Part shown: positions 23,368-34,103 of the stretch, in pieces
How positions within the stretch are numbered: position 1 is the stretch's first letter
How the letters are laid out: each line of letters opens with the position of its first letter
Assembly (NCBI GenBank): GCA_963989245.1
Contig: OZ022349.1
Coordinates: forward strand, 28,027,033 to 28,091,032
Length of the DNA stretch: 64,000 nt
Direction: 5' to 3'
Source of the DNA: Nansenia antarctica
Taxonomy: Eukaryota > Chordata > Actinopteri > Argentiniformes > Microstomatidae
The notes under the pieces: model-generated
What the model was told of the DNA's origin: nothing
The model's input: only the letters and a program-made list of their open reading frames with translations
Databases searched by the model: none
Program-made: the position numbers and the translations under genes

Positions 23368-25601
23368 ATGGCCTGTATGTTGTATGTTGGAGATCTTCAC
23401 CAGGATACCACTGAGACAATGTTGGATGAGAAATTCAGCTCTGCAGGTGCAACTACCATCCGAGTGTGCAGGGACAAGATCACCCAACGATCCTTGGGGT
23501 ATGCCTATGTCAACTTTCAACAGCACGCTGATGCAGAGCTTGCTCTTGAAACGATGAACTTTGATTACCTCCAAGGAAGACCTATGCGCATCATGTGGTT
23601 TCAGCTTGACCCTTCACTGAGGAAGAGTGGGGTAGGCAATGTTTTCCTCAAGAACTTGGAGGAATCTATTGACAGCCAGGCCCTCTACGACACGTTTTCT
23701 ACATTTGGAAAGGTCCTTTCCTGTAAGGTGGTTTGTGATGAGAATGGCCAATCTAAAGGCCATGCCTATGTGCAATATGAGTGCCAGGAGGCTGCTGAGA
23801 GAGCCATTAAGAGGCTGAATGGCATGCTGTTCAATGACAAACCAGTGTTTATTGGACACTTCAAATCTAACAAAGAACGAGAGGCTGAACATGGAGCCAG
23901 GGCCAGAGAGTTCACCAATGTGTACATAAAAAACCATGGCAAGGATATGGATGACCAAAAACTGAAGGAAAAGTTTGAAATATATGGACCAACCCAGAGA
24001 GTCCGGGTCATGACTGATGTCAAGGGTCAGTCCAGGAGTTTCGGTTTTGTTTGCTTCGAAAGGCATGAGGACGCCCAGAAGGCTGTCGACGACATGAATG
24101 GTCAGAACATAGACGGGAGAAAGGTTTACGTGGGCCGTGCCCAGAAGAGAAGAGAGCGCCAGACCGCGCTGAAGCACCGGTTTGAACACATGAAGCATGA
24201 GCGTATGACCAGATACCAGGTTTGTGGCCTCCAGTTCTCTGATACTAACACAGAAGTTGATACTATTTACACATAGTTATTGTTGATGTATTTGAGGTAT
24301 GAAAAACATCTCACTAAACAGGTTTTTTCGCTTACCAGGGTGTCAATCTGTACGTGAAGAACCTGGATGATGGCTGGGACAATGAGCGTCTGCACCGAGC
24401 GTTCTCCTCCTTCGGAACGATCACCAGTGCGAAGGTGATGATGGAAGGTCAACGCAGCAAGGGCTTCGGCTTCGTGCGCTTCTCCTCCCCCGAGGACGCC
24501 ACCAAGGCCATGACTGAGATGAACGGCCGCGTCGTGGCCAACAAGCCGTTGTATGTGGCCCTGGCCCGGAGCAGGAAGGACCGCCAAGCACACCAACAGG
24601 CGTTTATCACAGAAGAGTACAGTGTCTGCGGCATGCCCGACCTAGTCATCGACCCCTACCAGCCTGCTCCACCGTCTGGATACGTCATGGCTCCCGTTCC
24701 ACAGCCCCAGACCTGTGGTGGTACTACCTACTACCTCACCAACCAGCTGGATCAACTGAGACCTCCTCCTGGCTGGGCCACCCAGAGTGTGCAACCTCAG
24801 TACTTCCAGAACATGCCCTCCTACATCATGCCTCACTACCCACAGCAGCACATGGCTCCTCCCCAGCTCCAGGTCCCCATGCAGCAGCAGCAGCAGCCTG
24901 CTTCGCTGACTGCCTCCATGCTGGCCGCCACTCCTCCTGAGGAGCGGAAACAGCTGCTGGGTGAGTCTACTTTACGATCTTTAGATCCCCCATTAGCTAT
25001 ACTGTATAATAACTGTTACTGATTTGTTTGATTCTCCATCCCTCCAGGTGAGCATCTCTTCCAACTTATCAAGGAAACTCACCCCAGTCTAGCTGCCAAG
25101 GTCACAGGGATGCTGCTGGAGATGGACAACGAAGAACTTCTCTACATGCTGGAGGCTCCAGAGTTCCTGAGCTCCAAGGTGGATGCAGCGGTCGCTGCGC
25201 TGCAGGCACACTGGTCCCAGGTCCCCATGCAGCAGCAGCAGCCTGCTTCGCTGACTGCCTCCATGCTGGCCGCCACTCCTCCTGAGGAGCGGAAACAGCT
25301 GCTGGGTGAGTCTACTTTACGATCTTTAGATCCCCCATTAGCTATACTGTATAATAACTGTTACTGATTTGTTTGATTCTCCATCCCTCCAGGTGAGCAT
25401 CTCTTCCAACTTATCAAGGAAACTCACCCCAGTCTAGCTGCCAAGGTCACAGGGATGCTGCTGGAGATGGACAACGAAGAACTTCTCTACATGCTGGAGG
25501 CTCCAGAGTTCCTGAGCTCCAAGGTGGATGATGCGGTCGCTGCGCTGCAGGCACACTGGGCTAAGGAGGCTGCACAGAAGTCTGACCCCCGACCAGCTTG
25601 A
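23368..25601 (+). CDS. PABPC-like poly(A)-binding protein, copy 3, 2 MLLE domains
   Basis: Exons: 23368-24219, 24339-24960, 25048-25305, 25393-25601; CDS 1941 nt (646 residues), close to canonical PABPC length but with two MLLE domains and a shorter linker. RRM3 RNP1 reads SRSFGFVCF where copies 1 and 2 have SRGFGFVCF: the conserved RNP1 glycine is serine here. RRM4 has GWDNERL for GWDDERL. About 84 bp of the upstream region present in the other copies are missing near 23253 (join at GGGTGTTATG). It may be closest to the ancestral array state. The gene is intact, but the RNP1 change could weaken RRM3 RNA binding. Confidence 0.88.
24961..25392 (+). repeat. MLLE-exon repeat, copy 3 (1 unit plus terminal exon)
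   Basis: A single 345-bp internal unit (exon 25048-25305, short Gln run) between exon 2 and the terminal exon, with two copies of the 87-nt intron. Confidence 0.9.
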
Positions 25602-25718
25602 GTTCAATGAGACTAAGACAAGGGATGGAAATCCAGACATTTAAAACCTACTCCTACAACATTTAAACATCTTTTAACATAGAACAGCTTTTGCTATATT
25701 TTTTGATATTACAGTATT

Positions 25719-25724
25719 AATAAA
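25719..25724 (+). promoter_or_regulatory. Poly(A) signal of PABP copy 3
   Basis: AATAAA 118 bp after the stop codon, in the shared 3' flank. Confidence 0.6.
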
Positions 25725-26079
25725 TTATTTCATTACCAAATGAACAAAATGTACTCTGCTATGTCTGAGTGTCCTTTACTGTGTCAGTGATCAGAATATC
25801 AACAGTGTGGTCCTGTAGAGAGAGACTTGATAGCTCTGCATTTTAGATTGTACATTTTGGAAAGTCATTTGGAAAGTCATTAAATACCGCTGACTGTGAT
25901 CAATTCTCAAACTATCTTCAGAGGCCAATACATCTCTGTGCTTCTAGATCTGGGCCAAACAATAACATTTGAGATCAGCAAGATTTGTTTACCTCTATTT
26001 GATTAATCTCATTTTGGAAAACTAAGTAAGAGCTTTTATTCAAGTGCAGTGGGCTCATTTATTATACAGTATACAATCG

Positions 26080-29000
26080 CCAGCTGAGCGGTGACCTTCA
26101 TCGGCGCAGACCAGAACGAGAGCAGCTTGTGGTCCCGGTTAGGGCGGCGAATCCTGACCCAGTCCCCCTCTGTGAAGGGAGGTGTTCTCACCCTCCGTCT
26201 CCTATCGAACCGCTGCTTCATCCGCCACTGTGCGTCTGCGACCCTGGCGCTCTGGCAGGGTGCTGCTGCTGGCGTGGCGACCGCTGGGGCCCGCAGCCGA
26301 TTCAGAGGAAGCTGCAGCTCACGGCCCATCATCAGGAGGGCTGGGGAGCTGCCGGTAGTTGAGTGCGGCGTTGCTCTGTAGTGAAGCAGGGTGCGGAGCA
26401 GCGCGGCTGAGAACGGCAGGCCATCTGCCAGGTGTGCTCTGACCCCATTCTTCAGAGTCTGGTTAAAACGCTCGACCCCCCCATTTGCCTCCGGGTGGTA
26501 GAACGCCGTACGTATGTGTTTGATCCCCCTTTCCTCCACGAAGACGGCAAACTCCGCTGAGACAAACTGCGGGCCATTATCCGTTGTGATGGCGTTTGGA
26601 TTGCCCCACCGAGCAAACAGAGAGGAGAGGAAGTCAGTGACCACCCGAGCTGTTACGGACCCCGTGGCGACCACCTCTGGCCACTTTGAGTGGAGGTCGT
26701 AGGCCACTAGGAGGAAACGTTGGTGGTGTGGGATGCCATGAAGTTCGCCACATATGTCCAGCTGGATGTGCTCCCAAGGCGTGGGTGGCCACTGCAAGGG
26801 CTGTAGGGGTGGTGAGGGTGGCGGGCCCGTCTTCCCACTGACCAGGCAGGCCGTGCACTCCTTCACCATCATCTCGATATCACGGTCTATGCCCGGCCAC
26901 CACACCAAATCCCTGCAGCGCTGCTTCACCTTTACTATGCCCAAGTGGCCCTCGTGCGCCATGGCGAGGACGCGCGCCCTGAGGTCGCTGGGGATGAACG
27001 TGCGGAGCCCCCGGGCCACACAGACACCGTTCCAGCAGGTCAGTTCATTCCTGACCCGATGAAAAGGCGCCAGCTCCTCCGGCACTTTCGTGGGCCAACC
27101 CTCCCGGATGTAAGTGCGGAGATGGGAGAGCGTGGGGTCCTCTGTCGACGCGCGCTGAAGGTCCTCCAGGGAAACCGTGGCCTGGAGTGGGGCGTGAAGC
27201 ATGAGCACGAGCTCTGACTCCATCTCGTCTAGGCCCTTGTTGGGCAACGGGCCGGGGTTGGGGCCCCGACGGGGGTGGCTCGGGAGAGCAGGTCAGCCAC
27301 TACATTTTCCCTGCCGGGGGTAAACAGTGTGGTGAAATCATATGGTTGAAGCCTCTCCGACCAGCGGTAGATCCTCAGCGGCTTGTGGCCCGAACCTGAA
27401 GTAGCGAGCAGGGCCGTGAGAGCCTGGTGGTCAGTTCGCAATGTAAAGTGTCGCCCGTACACATACATATGCCACCGCTCGCACGCCCAGACGCAGGCTA
27501 GCGCCTCCCGCTCCCCCACCGAGTACTTTTGTTCAGCTGTGTTGAGGGACCGAGAGGCGAATGCCACCGGGCATTCCGTGCCCCCCTGGATCTGGGACAG
27601 CACCGCCCCGATCGCCGTGTTGGATGCATCACACGTCACGAGTGTGGGGCTCGCCAGGTCAAAGAATGCCAGCACCGGCGGCGAGGTCAGCTGCTTCTTC
27701 AGTTGGTGAATAGCAGCAGAGCAGGCCGGGGTCCACTCCCAGACCGCGTCCTGTTTCAATAGTTCACGCAGTGGGGAGGTGGTCATGGAGTATCGGGGAA
27801 GGAAACGCAGGTAGTAGGCCGTCATCCCAAGAAACGAAGCCAGCTGAGCTGGGCAGGACGGCTCCGGCAGGCGCAGCACAGCCTCTACGTTAGAGTGTAG
27901 CGGGCTGAGTCCGTCGGCGGTCAGGCGGAACCCCACAAACTCGATGACCGGAGTGGCGAAGGTGCACTTTTCCCCATTTAGCGTGAGGTTGTGGCTTGCG
28001 AGGACGTCCAACACCCTCGCCAGGCGCTCGTCATGGATGTCCGGTGTCGCACCATGGACCACTATGTCGTCCAGGAAGATGACCACGCCCGGGATGCCGG
28101 CGAAGATGGTGGTCATGATCTTCTGGAAACAGCTGGGGGCTGAGCTGAGACCGAAGGGCATGCGGGTGTAGCGGAACACCCCGCCATGCGTCACGAAAGC
28201 TGTCAGGTTGCGGCTGTCGGGGTGCAGCGGAACCTGTAGGTAGCCTTGGCGAAGGTCGAGTTTCGAGAACACAGAGGAGCCGTAGAAATGTGCAGCCAGC
28301 TCCTCCACCGTGGGCAGCGGGTACCTGTCCGGGATCACTGCCTTGTTGACTGACCTGAGATCGATGCACGGACGCAGGCCCCCTGACTTTTTCTTTACCA
28401 CCACCAGGTTCGAAATCCAGGGGGAGGCATCGACACGCTCGATGATGCCCGCATCCGAGAGTTTCTGGAGCTCGGCGGTGACGTCGTCGCGTAGGGCGAG
28501 GGGCAGGCGGCGTATGGGCTGTATCACCGGATGCACCTCGGGCTTGAGGAGGGGCTGGTGGTTGAAGGCGGTGAGGCAGCCCAAACCGCTGAATAGAGCA
28601 GGCCAGCGTTGTTCCCACGGCGAGCCGACAGACAAGATGGCGGATCCAACATTGTCCATGAGGGTGAAACCCAGCTCGCAAAACAAATCAAAACCCATGA
28701 GGTTAGAACCCTGGTGAGATACCTGAAAGGTGAATGAGGGGAGGACCTTAGTCCCGTAACGCACAGTGAAGGCGATTGTGCCCACCATGTCTATTTTGGA
28801 GTGCCCATAGCCATATAGGTCCTCGGCGTTGGCAGTGAGCGTTCTGAGTGGAAAGAGCCGCCGTACCGTGGCAGCGTTCATGAGCGATCTGGAGGCCCCC
28901 GTATCCACCAGCAGTGGGAGGCGAACCCCATCCAGCTCAACAGTGCACCACTTAGCCGGTCGGGGGGTGGCAGTCACTGAATGGATGGTCGTCTGTGTGG

Positions 29001-29835
29001 GCCGTCCCGGTGTACCTTGTGGCCGTGGACTGTCTGTTGTGGGGGTAGAGCGGCAGACCCGGGCAAAATGGTTCTGCCTGCCACAGCGCTGACACTGCTG
29101 CCCCTTGGCAGGGCAGTTTGGGGCTCGGCTTTGGTGTGATGATGAGCCACAATTACCACAGGCCCGGCGTGTTGTCGTACCCTGGCGTGCAGCAAAGTTC
29201 ACATCGAGGCCGTCCTCTGGGAAACCGGACTCGGAAGGCTCCGTGGGCGGTGCCACCATTTGAGTTAGTAGCATGGGTCTGGGGGGAAAAGAGCTGGAGG
29301 TGGGCGCTAGCTGTGACTTCAAGGCTGCTGCTGACTCGAGCTGGAATGCTAAATCCACAGCTTTAGCTAAAGTTAGGTCGTCTGGCATCATTAACAACTT
29401 GTCTCTGAGCTTTGAGTTATTAGTGTGTTCAGCCAGCTGATCCCGTATCAGTTTGTCTTCCAGCACCCCAAATTTACAGAGGCTGGCTAGTCCCCTCAGA
29501 TCAGGCACGTAATGGTGGATAGACTCACCCGTCTGCTGCCGACGTTGGCGAAACATTATCCGCCGGAGCATTACATTCTGTGGAGCAGCAAAATGTCCAT
29601 TGAGCAGTGTCACACAGTCCGCGTATCTCGGAGCGGGTCCGAGAGTCCGAAAAATCCGCTGTCCCTCGCTGCCCAGTGAGTGAATCAGCAGGGCTTTTCT
29701 TCGTTGGTCACTAGCACCGGCCAACCCGGCGGCTACTATGAATGTTTCGAAGGACTCACACCAGCGAATCCACGGGACCGGTGGATCGCCCGGCAGGGCG
29801 AGGAACGGGGGAAGAGGTGAGAGTAGAGAATCCAT
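26080..29835 (-). pseudogene. gypsy Gag-Pol polyprotein, frameshifted and truncated
   Basis: Gag begins MDSLLSPLPPF at 29835 and ends in two zinc knuckles (CGNCGSSSH; CQRCGRQNHFARVC). Protease has LLVDTGASRSLMN. RT has LVVVKKKSGGLRPCIDLRS, RMPFGLSSAP and IFLDDIVVHG. RNase H has VTCDASNTAIGAVLSQ. A one-base shift near 27250 separates RNase H from integrase, which has the HHCC finger (HEGHLG...CTAC), DICGEL, TDNGPQF and HPEANGGVERFNQ, so D, D and E are all present. The integrase C-terminus is lost at 26080. Gag-Pol copies and integrates the element; this copy is defective. Confidence 0.88.
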
Positions 29836-29849
29836 AATCCTCGTCGCCA
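29833..29849 (-). promoter_or_regulatory. Primer binding site of the gypsy element
   Basis: TGGCGACGAGGATTATG lies one base inside the LTR and starts with TGG, complementary to a tRNA CCA end. Its last three bases are the likely gag start codon. The tRNA is not identified. Confidence 0.55.
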
Positions 29850-29850
29850 A

Positions 29851-30002
29851 TGTTATGATTAATAACTGTCCACACCTTGGATAACAGTCATCACTTTATT
29901 ATCTCCACACATCGCCATCTTGCACTCCAACAACACATTTCAACCGGGGTAACCCCACTAACTTCCGGTGCCTCTTAAAGGCGCAGTCCCACATACATAA
30001 CA
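29851..30002 (-). repeat. 5' LTR of the gypsy element (152 bp)
   Basis: On the minus strand it starts TGTTATGTATG and ends AATCATAACA, with 7-bp inverted ends TGTTATG/CATAACA and an AATAAAG signal inside. It is short for an LTR but has the proper TG...CA limits. Confidence 0.75.
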
Positions 30003-30143
30003 ACGCTCGCTAGTCAAGCCAAAATATTGCAATGCAATGGATTCAGTGAGTAGTCCCTACTACTACCTAGTATATGTGTAGAGTAGTGGGGATTACTCAC
30101 CGAATCCATTGCATTGCAGTATTTTGGCCTGACGAGCGAGTGT
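30003..30143. repeat. Near-perfect palindrome (about 62-bp arms)
   Basis: Left arm ACGCTCGCTAGTCAAGCC... pairs with right arm ...GGCCTGACGAGCGAGTGT with few mismatches; the arms share TGCAATGCAATGGATTC and its complement. The loop is about 15 nt. It abuts the gypsy LTR. Probably a palindromic MITE; no clear target duplication is seen. Confidence 0.75.
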
Positions 30144-30395
30144 GTCATTGATTTTCAACAATGTTGAAATTCATCAAAAAAAATTCAGCATAAAACATTT
30201 GGTCGGTTGCCGACTTCACCAGCCGCTGTCACATATGAGGAACCTAGATCTCCACCAGCGTGTCCTCAGTAAGACATGAGTGGAGTACAAAGAGGACCTG
30301 AGGAGTCGTGTTCTTAAAAGTCAACAAAATCGATCCTATGTCAGTCGATGATCAATAACGTCCTGTTCTGACGGACCTCCTCCCCGCGACCCCAG

Positions 30396-30668
30396 GTCCT
30401 CCCTCAGCCCCAGCTGAAGCTGTGCAACAACCACATCCACGACAACAGCGGCTACGGGGTGACCCTCCTGGTCCCGGACAGCCTGTACAAGGCCAGCCAG
30501 GAGGAGCTGGGCCAGATGGCCGGCGGGGACCAGAGAGAGGGGGAGTCGGACCACCTCTCCAAGACCCTGCAGAAGCTCGGCCTGGAGTTCCACGCCAACG
30601 AGCTGGACGCCAACACCTTGGGAGATGTCGGCCTACAGCGGTACTTGACTCGAGAACTGCTGTGCTAA
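30396..30668 (+). pseudogene. Last exon of a shcbp1l/shcbp1-like gene (isolated)
   Basis: Acceptor CGACCCCAG precedes an open exon of 90 codons plus stop. It starts with LKLCNNHIHDNSGYGVTLL, typical of right-handed beta-helix repeats in SHCBP1-family proteins, and ends with a Leu/Asp-rich tail (LQRYLTRELLC). No other exon lies upstream: 26080-30143 is gypsy and palindrome. Assignment to shcbp1l rests on the adjacent convergent dhx9 tail, the arrangement known in vertebrates. It may be a fragment, not a working gene. Confidence 0.5.
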
Positions 30669-32817
30669 CTGTGTTTGTTGCACCCTACGTACAGTTCACT
30701 TTACAGTTCGCTTAATATTGTCACGTTTCATATAACCACACACTATAACTTTAGACAGATTGTTTTGTGATTTGCACTGGCTCCATAACAAGCATTGTAG
30801 TAAAAATATTTACATTAAAATAATACTGTTAAAATTCCTCGTGGCTCTTTCATTGTGCACACCAAACATCATTAACAGACAACAGGTAGTGGTTGGAAAA
30901 AACCATTTTTAATCAACAGAATCTTCTAATGGCAGCAGACCTGGTCTTTGAGTTAGTACCCCACTCTGGCCAGGCCCACAAGATGACATGAAATCAAATT
31001 TAACATAATATACAAAAAGACATCTAGTCTCGACTCTAAAAAGTCTAGAGAATATAGTTCATGACAATATTTTGGGATTTTAATAAATGTCTTGATGCTC
31101 AATATGTTCTGACATGGTACAGTATAAATGTCCTCATCTACGGGACAATAAAGTTATGAACATTTTGAATAGGAAGTAAATAAAACTTCCCTACATGACT
31201 GAAATGTCCTAATAACCAACACAGAAGAATCAGTTAATGTGACGCCTTACAAACAGGACATGAGACCTACTTCGACTAACACCCACCCCTCACCCTCACC
31301 ACCCGCCCCTGTTGCCTCCTCTGTAACCACCACCACCACCACCACCACCACCACCACCTCCACCTCCACCGTATCCTCCTCCTCCTCCTCCACCATAACC
31401 TCCTCCTCCTCTGTATCCTCCTCCCCCACCGTAACCACCTCCACCCCTGTATCCTCCACCTCCCCTGTACCCGCCTCCTCCACCCTGGTAACCTCCTCCC
31501 CGACCTCTGTACCCCCCACCACCACCGCCGCCGTCAAACCTCGCCATCTTAGGAGGTTGTGGGCTATCTCCAAACCTGGAGGGAGGGAGGGAGACAGATA
31601 GAGAAGGACAGACAGAGAAATACAGAGACATAGAGTAAAGGAGAGAGACAGAGAGAAATCGGTTATTTCCTGTACTCATAACAGACACATACTACACTAC
31701 TGAACATGACATCACTTAACTCCAGACAAGACATTCCCGCCCCCCTGTTCTAGGCTGGTTTTAGAGCCAATGTTGATCATCTACACAGAAGACGCTGCTA
31801 ATCCATTATTGCCATTTCATACACTATGTCTGGCTGGCCTGCGGGGGTTTATCAGACTATAGCCCTGCCTCAGAAACAACCGTAAGCTCCTCACCGATAC
31901 CTCAGATCAGAATCACAATCGCTTTTGTTACATCCCAGTGTACAAGTACACAAGAGTAACATTCTTTGGCTTTGCTTCCTCAACATTATATTGCAGCAGA
32001 TCACAATAATAAAGAACAGTAATAATAAGTGATATAGTAAGTACTAATAAAGTAATAAAGTGATAGTAGTACCAGTCGTACTACAGTGGATTCATCAGGG
32101 CAAAATACAATACAATACAATGCAAGTAGTCCGAATATATTTATTATTGTAGTGTGCGTGGGGTTGGTTTGGGGGGGGGGGTAGTCTTTTGTTTTTTTTA
32201 CCAGTGTATTTCTCCAGCAACCTACCTACCGATCTTAATGCCTACAGATCTACACTGGGTTGTTTCAACACAGGGCCTATCATAATTGCCTATTCCCAGA
32301 GAGCTGAGAAGGAACTCTACGCCGACCACGTGTGGTGGTCATCTGGTCGTACCGTGCGTTGTTGGCCATGAGGTTCAGCCCTGCGGCCGAGGGCTTGGAG
32401 ATCTGCCGTATGAGGTTGAGCAGGCGCTCGTTGGTGGGGTCCAGCTGCCTGATGTACTCAGGGTCTTTGCTGACCTCCACCACCAGGGCCTCCATGCCGG
32501 CCCGCAGCGCCGCGATGCCCCCAGACACCCCGTGGGGAACCTGCAGCTTGATCCTGGGAGGAGGAAGCTTATTATTGGATTTGATTGATCCTTTATCTGT
32601 ACAGGAAGATCTGACTGAGACCTGAGTCTGTTTTACAGAAGAGTCCTGTAAGACCTGTTACAAGTACATGGCATGACAGGGAATACCATCAAATAAACAT
32701 CCTGACAGACATAAATATTAGTAAGAGATAAATATAATTGTAAAAATGTTGTTATCATAAATGGTCTAAGCCTGTCCATGCTTGACCGTGAGGATATTCA
32801 TGTTTGATCAGAAAAGC

Positions 32818-32825
32818 CGCCCCCC

Positions 32826-32856
<31 letters not shown>

Positions 32857-32900
32857 ACACACACACACTCCAATGAACAACCCCCCGCCCCCCCATAACT
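32818..32900. repeat. C-homopolymer and (CA)n microsatellite
   Basis: About 24 C followed by about 14 CA, then a second C-rich run, inside the dhx9 intron. Confidence 0.9.
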
Positions 32901-32926
32901 ATACATATCCTATTTTGTCTACAATA

Positions 32927-33043
32927 TCAAGTTTTGCACTGTCACAATTTGCACTTCTGGTTAGATGCTAAACTGCCTTTTGTTGTCTGGTACTTGTACT
33001 CTGCAATGACAATAAAGTTGAATCTAATCTAATCTAATGTATG
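32927..33043 (-). repeat. Dispersed retroelement tail, family A
   Basis: Matches 55318-55430 in reverse: shared segments TTAGATGCTAAACTGC and GTACTTGTACTCTGC. It ends in a tandem AATCT run. Probably a SINE/LINE 3' end common in fish. Confidence 0.6.
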
Positions 33044-33477
33044 TCAAATATTGGCAGGGTAAAAAACTATCCATTCCAGGATTGCACCAGTTAAAAAGCC
33101 ACTGACCAGTCATCCAGCTCGGTGACGTCTCCGGTGGAGGTGATCTTCTTGGAGGTGAACAGGATGAGCTGCAGCGGGCTGACCAGCGTCATCCCCTTGG
33201 CTGAGATCGCTCGAGTACGGATCTGATTGGACAACAATTAGACCCGAGAAATTAGACCAGTGATGACACGTTGATGCAGCTCAGGGCGCCAATTACTGTG
33301 TATATTTCAACGACAACACAACATGTGTCTCCATGACACACTGGATGTTAAACATGAGAAATGTAGTCAACGTCATAGTTGAAAGCTCTAAGAGAGAACA
33401 TAAAGGTCCTAAATGCTACTGCGTGCCGGTTGTGTTGTTGATGCAGGTGAATTTATATTGTCATTGAGCTGTTTTGG

Positions 33478-33562
33478 AATGGAATGGACTTTATTTGTCA
33501 TTGCTACAGTACAGGTACCAAACAACGAAATTTAGGAGGGGTGGCTCCCCTGGTGCTGCTGT
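33478..33562 (+). repeat. Dispersed repeat, family B
   Basis: About 70 bp (TTGTCATTGCTACAGTACAG...GGGGTGGCTCCCCTGGTG) is also found, nearly identical, at 43511-43575 inside hAT 2. Both copies are preceded by GAATG repeats. Confidence 0.7.
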
Positions 33563-33721
33563 AAATCCTGTTGAGATGCAGGTGAATGTAGGCAATGCCA
33601 TACAGGCTGTTGCGCTACGCTATATGTAGTTATGAGATAACAATACATTTGACATTTTTGACCAGCTATTTGATAGTATAGTATATATGGGCTATGTGAT
33701 TGACTTTATAGTATAGTATAT

Positions 33722-33965
33722 TAGCCTACATTACATTACAGTCATTTATCCGACGCTTTTATTCAAAGCGACTTACAATAATTGCATTTAACGTAGGAGT
33801 GTACTGCTTTTTTAAGGCAAAATGAAGAATAGCAAACAAAAAATACAGTATAGCAATATAGCAATAGCATAGAGAAGAATAGCAAACTAACAATACAATA
33901 GGTGCTTAAGAGGGAGGATTCTGGTAGTAGGCCTACTTCTTGAAGAAGTGAGTTTTGAGCCTGCG
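33722..33965 (+). repeat. Dispersed fish-type repeat
   Basis: Contains CATTACAGTCATTTATCCGA, CGCTTTTATTCAAAGCGACT and TACAATAATTGC, a sequence type very common in teleost genomes. Class not certain. Confidence 0.5.
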
Positions 33966-34103
33966 TTAAAAGATATAAGGGCTATTTGATTGCCTTTATA
34001 GTATGCGCTATGCCATTTGAAGTCTGGCTGCTGCGTTACTCGCATTATTTTTTTTAATAGCTCACTGCCTACCCAGCCAATGACCTCACTGCACGTTACT
34101 GCT

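Larger units (their letters stand above)
315..26079 (+). repeat. Tandem array of three PABP gene modules
   Basis: Three head-to-tail modules share near-identical 5' flank, gene and 3' flank. Module 1 runs 315-5528, module 2 from 15059 to about 22490, and module 3 from about 22491 to 26079. The unit boundary lies near the motif AGATAGGACTTTGATTTC, seen at 315, 5422 and 22494. A 9.5-kb insertion (5529-15058) separates modules 1 and 2. Substitutions between modules are few, so duplication or homogenisation is recent. Copy 3 lacks about 84 bp of upstream DNA near 23253, where the other two copies have it. The 3' flanks carry a 15-bp direct duplication (TTTGGAAAGTCATT) and AT-rich sequence with no gene. 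Confidence 0.9.
26080..30002 (-). mobile_element. Ty3/gypsy LTR retrotransposon, 3' end missing
   Basis: Runs on the minus strand from its 5' LTR (29851-30002) through gag-pol to 26080, where integrase coding is cut and PABP spacer begins with no LTR. Domain order is gag, protease, RT, RNase H, integrase. The missing 3' LTR shows that a deletion or rearrangement, not simple insertion, made the 26079/26080 junction. Confidence 0.88.
31296..33222 (-). pseudogene. dhx9: Last three coding exons of DHX9 (RNA helicase A), isolated
   Basis: Exons: 33107-33222 (RTRAISAKGMTLVSPLQLIL...), 32353-32553 (MEALVVEVSKDPEYIRQLDP; PSAAGLNLM) and 31296-31575 (FGDSPQPPKMARFDGGG followed by a Gly/Arg/Tyr RGG tail), all with GT-AG limits and continuous frame (597 nt). 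They match the end of vertebrate DHX9: the region after the OB fold and the RGG box. The RGG tail is coded partly by a (CCA)n-type repeat (31326-31360), giving a long Gly run. The helicase core and dsRBD exons should follow above 33222 but psme3 is there instead, so the gene is 5'-truncated in this window: a duplicated fragment, rearrangement or misassembly. The exons show no stop or frameshift, so the event is recent or the assembly is wrong. Confidence 0.85.

Noticed and set aside
26091..29366. Several + strand ORFs of 60-135 codons
   Set aside because: Antisense shadows of the GC-rich gypsy Gag-Pol frame.
31239..31601. Ser/Thr-rich 120-codon + strand ORF
   Set aside because: Antisense shadow of the DHX9 RGG-box exon and its triplet repeat.
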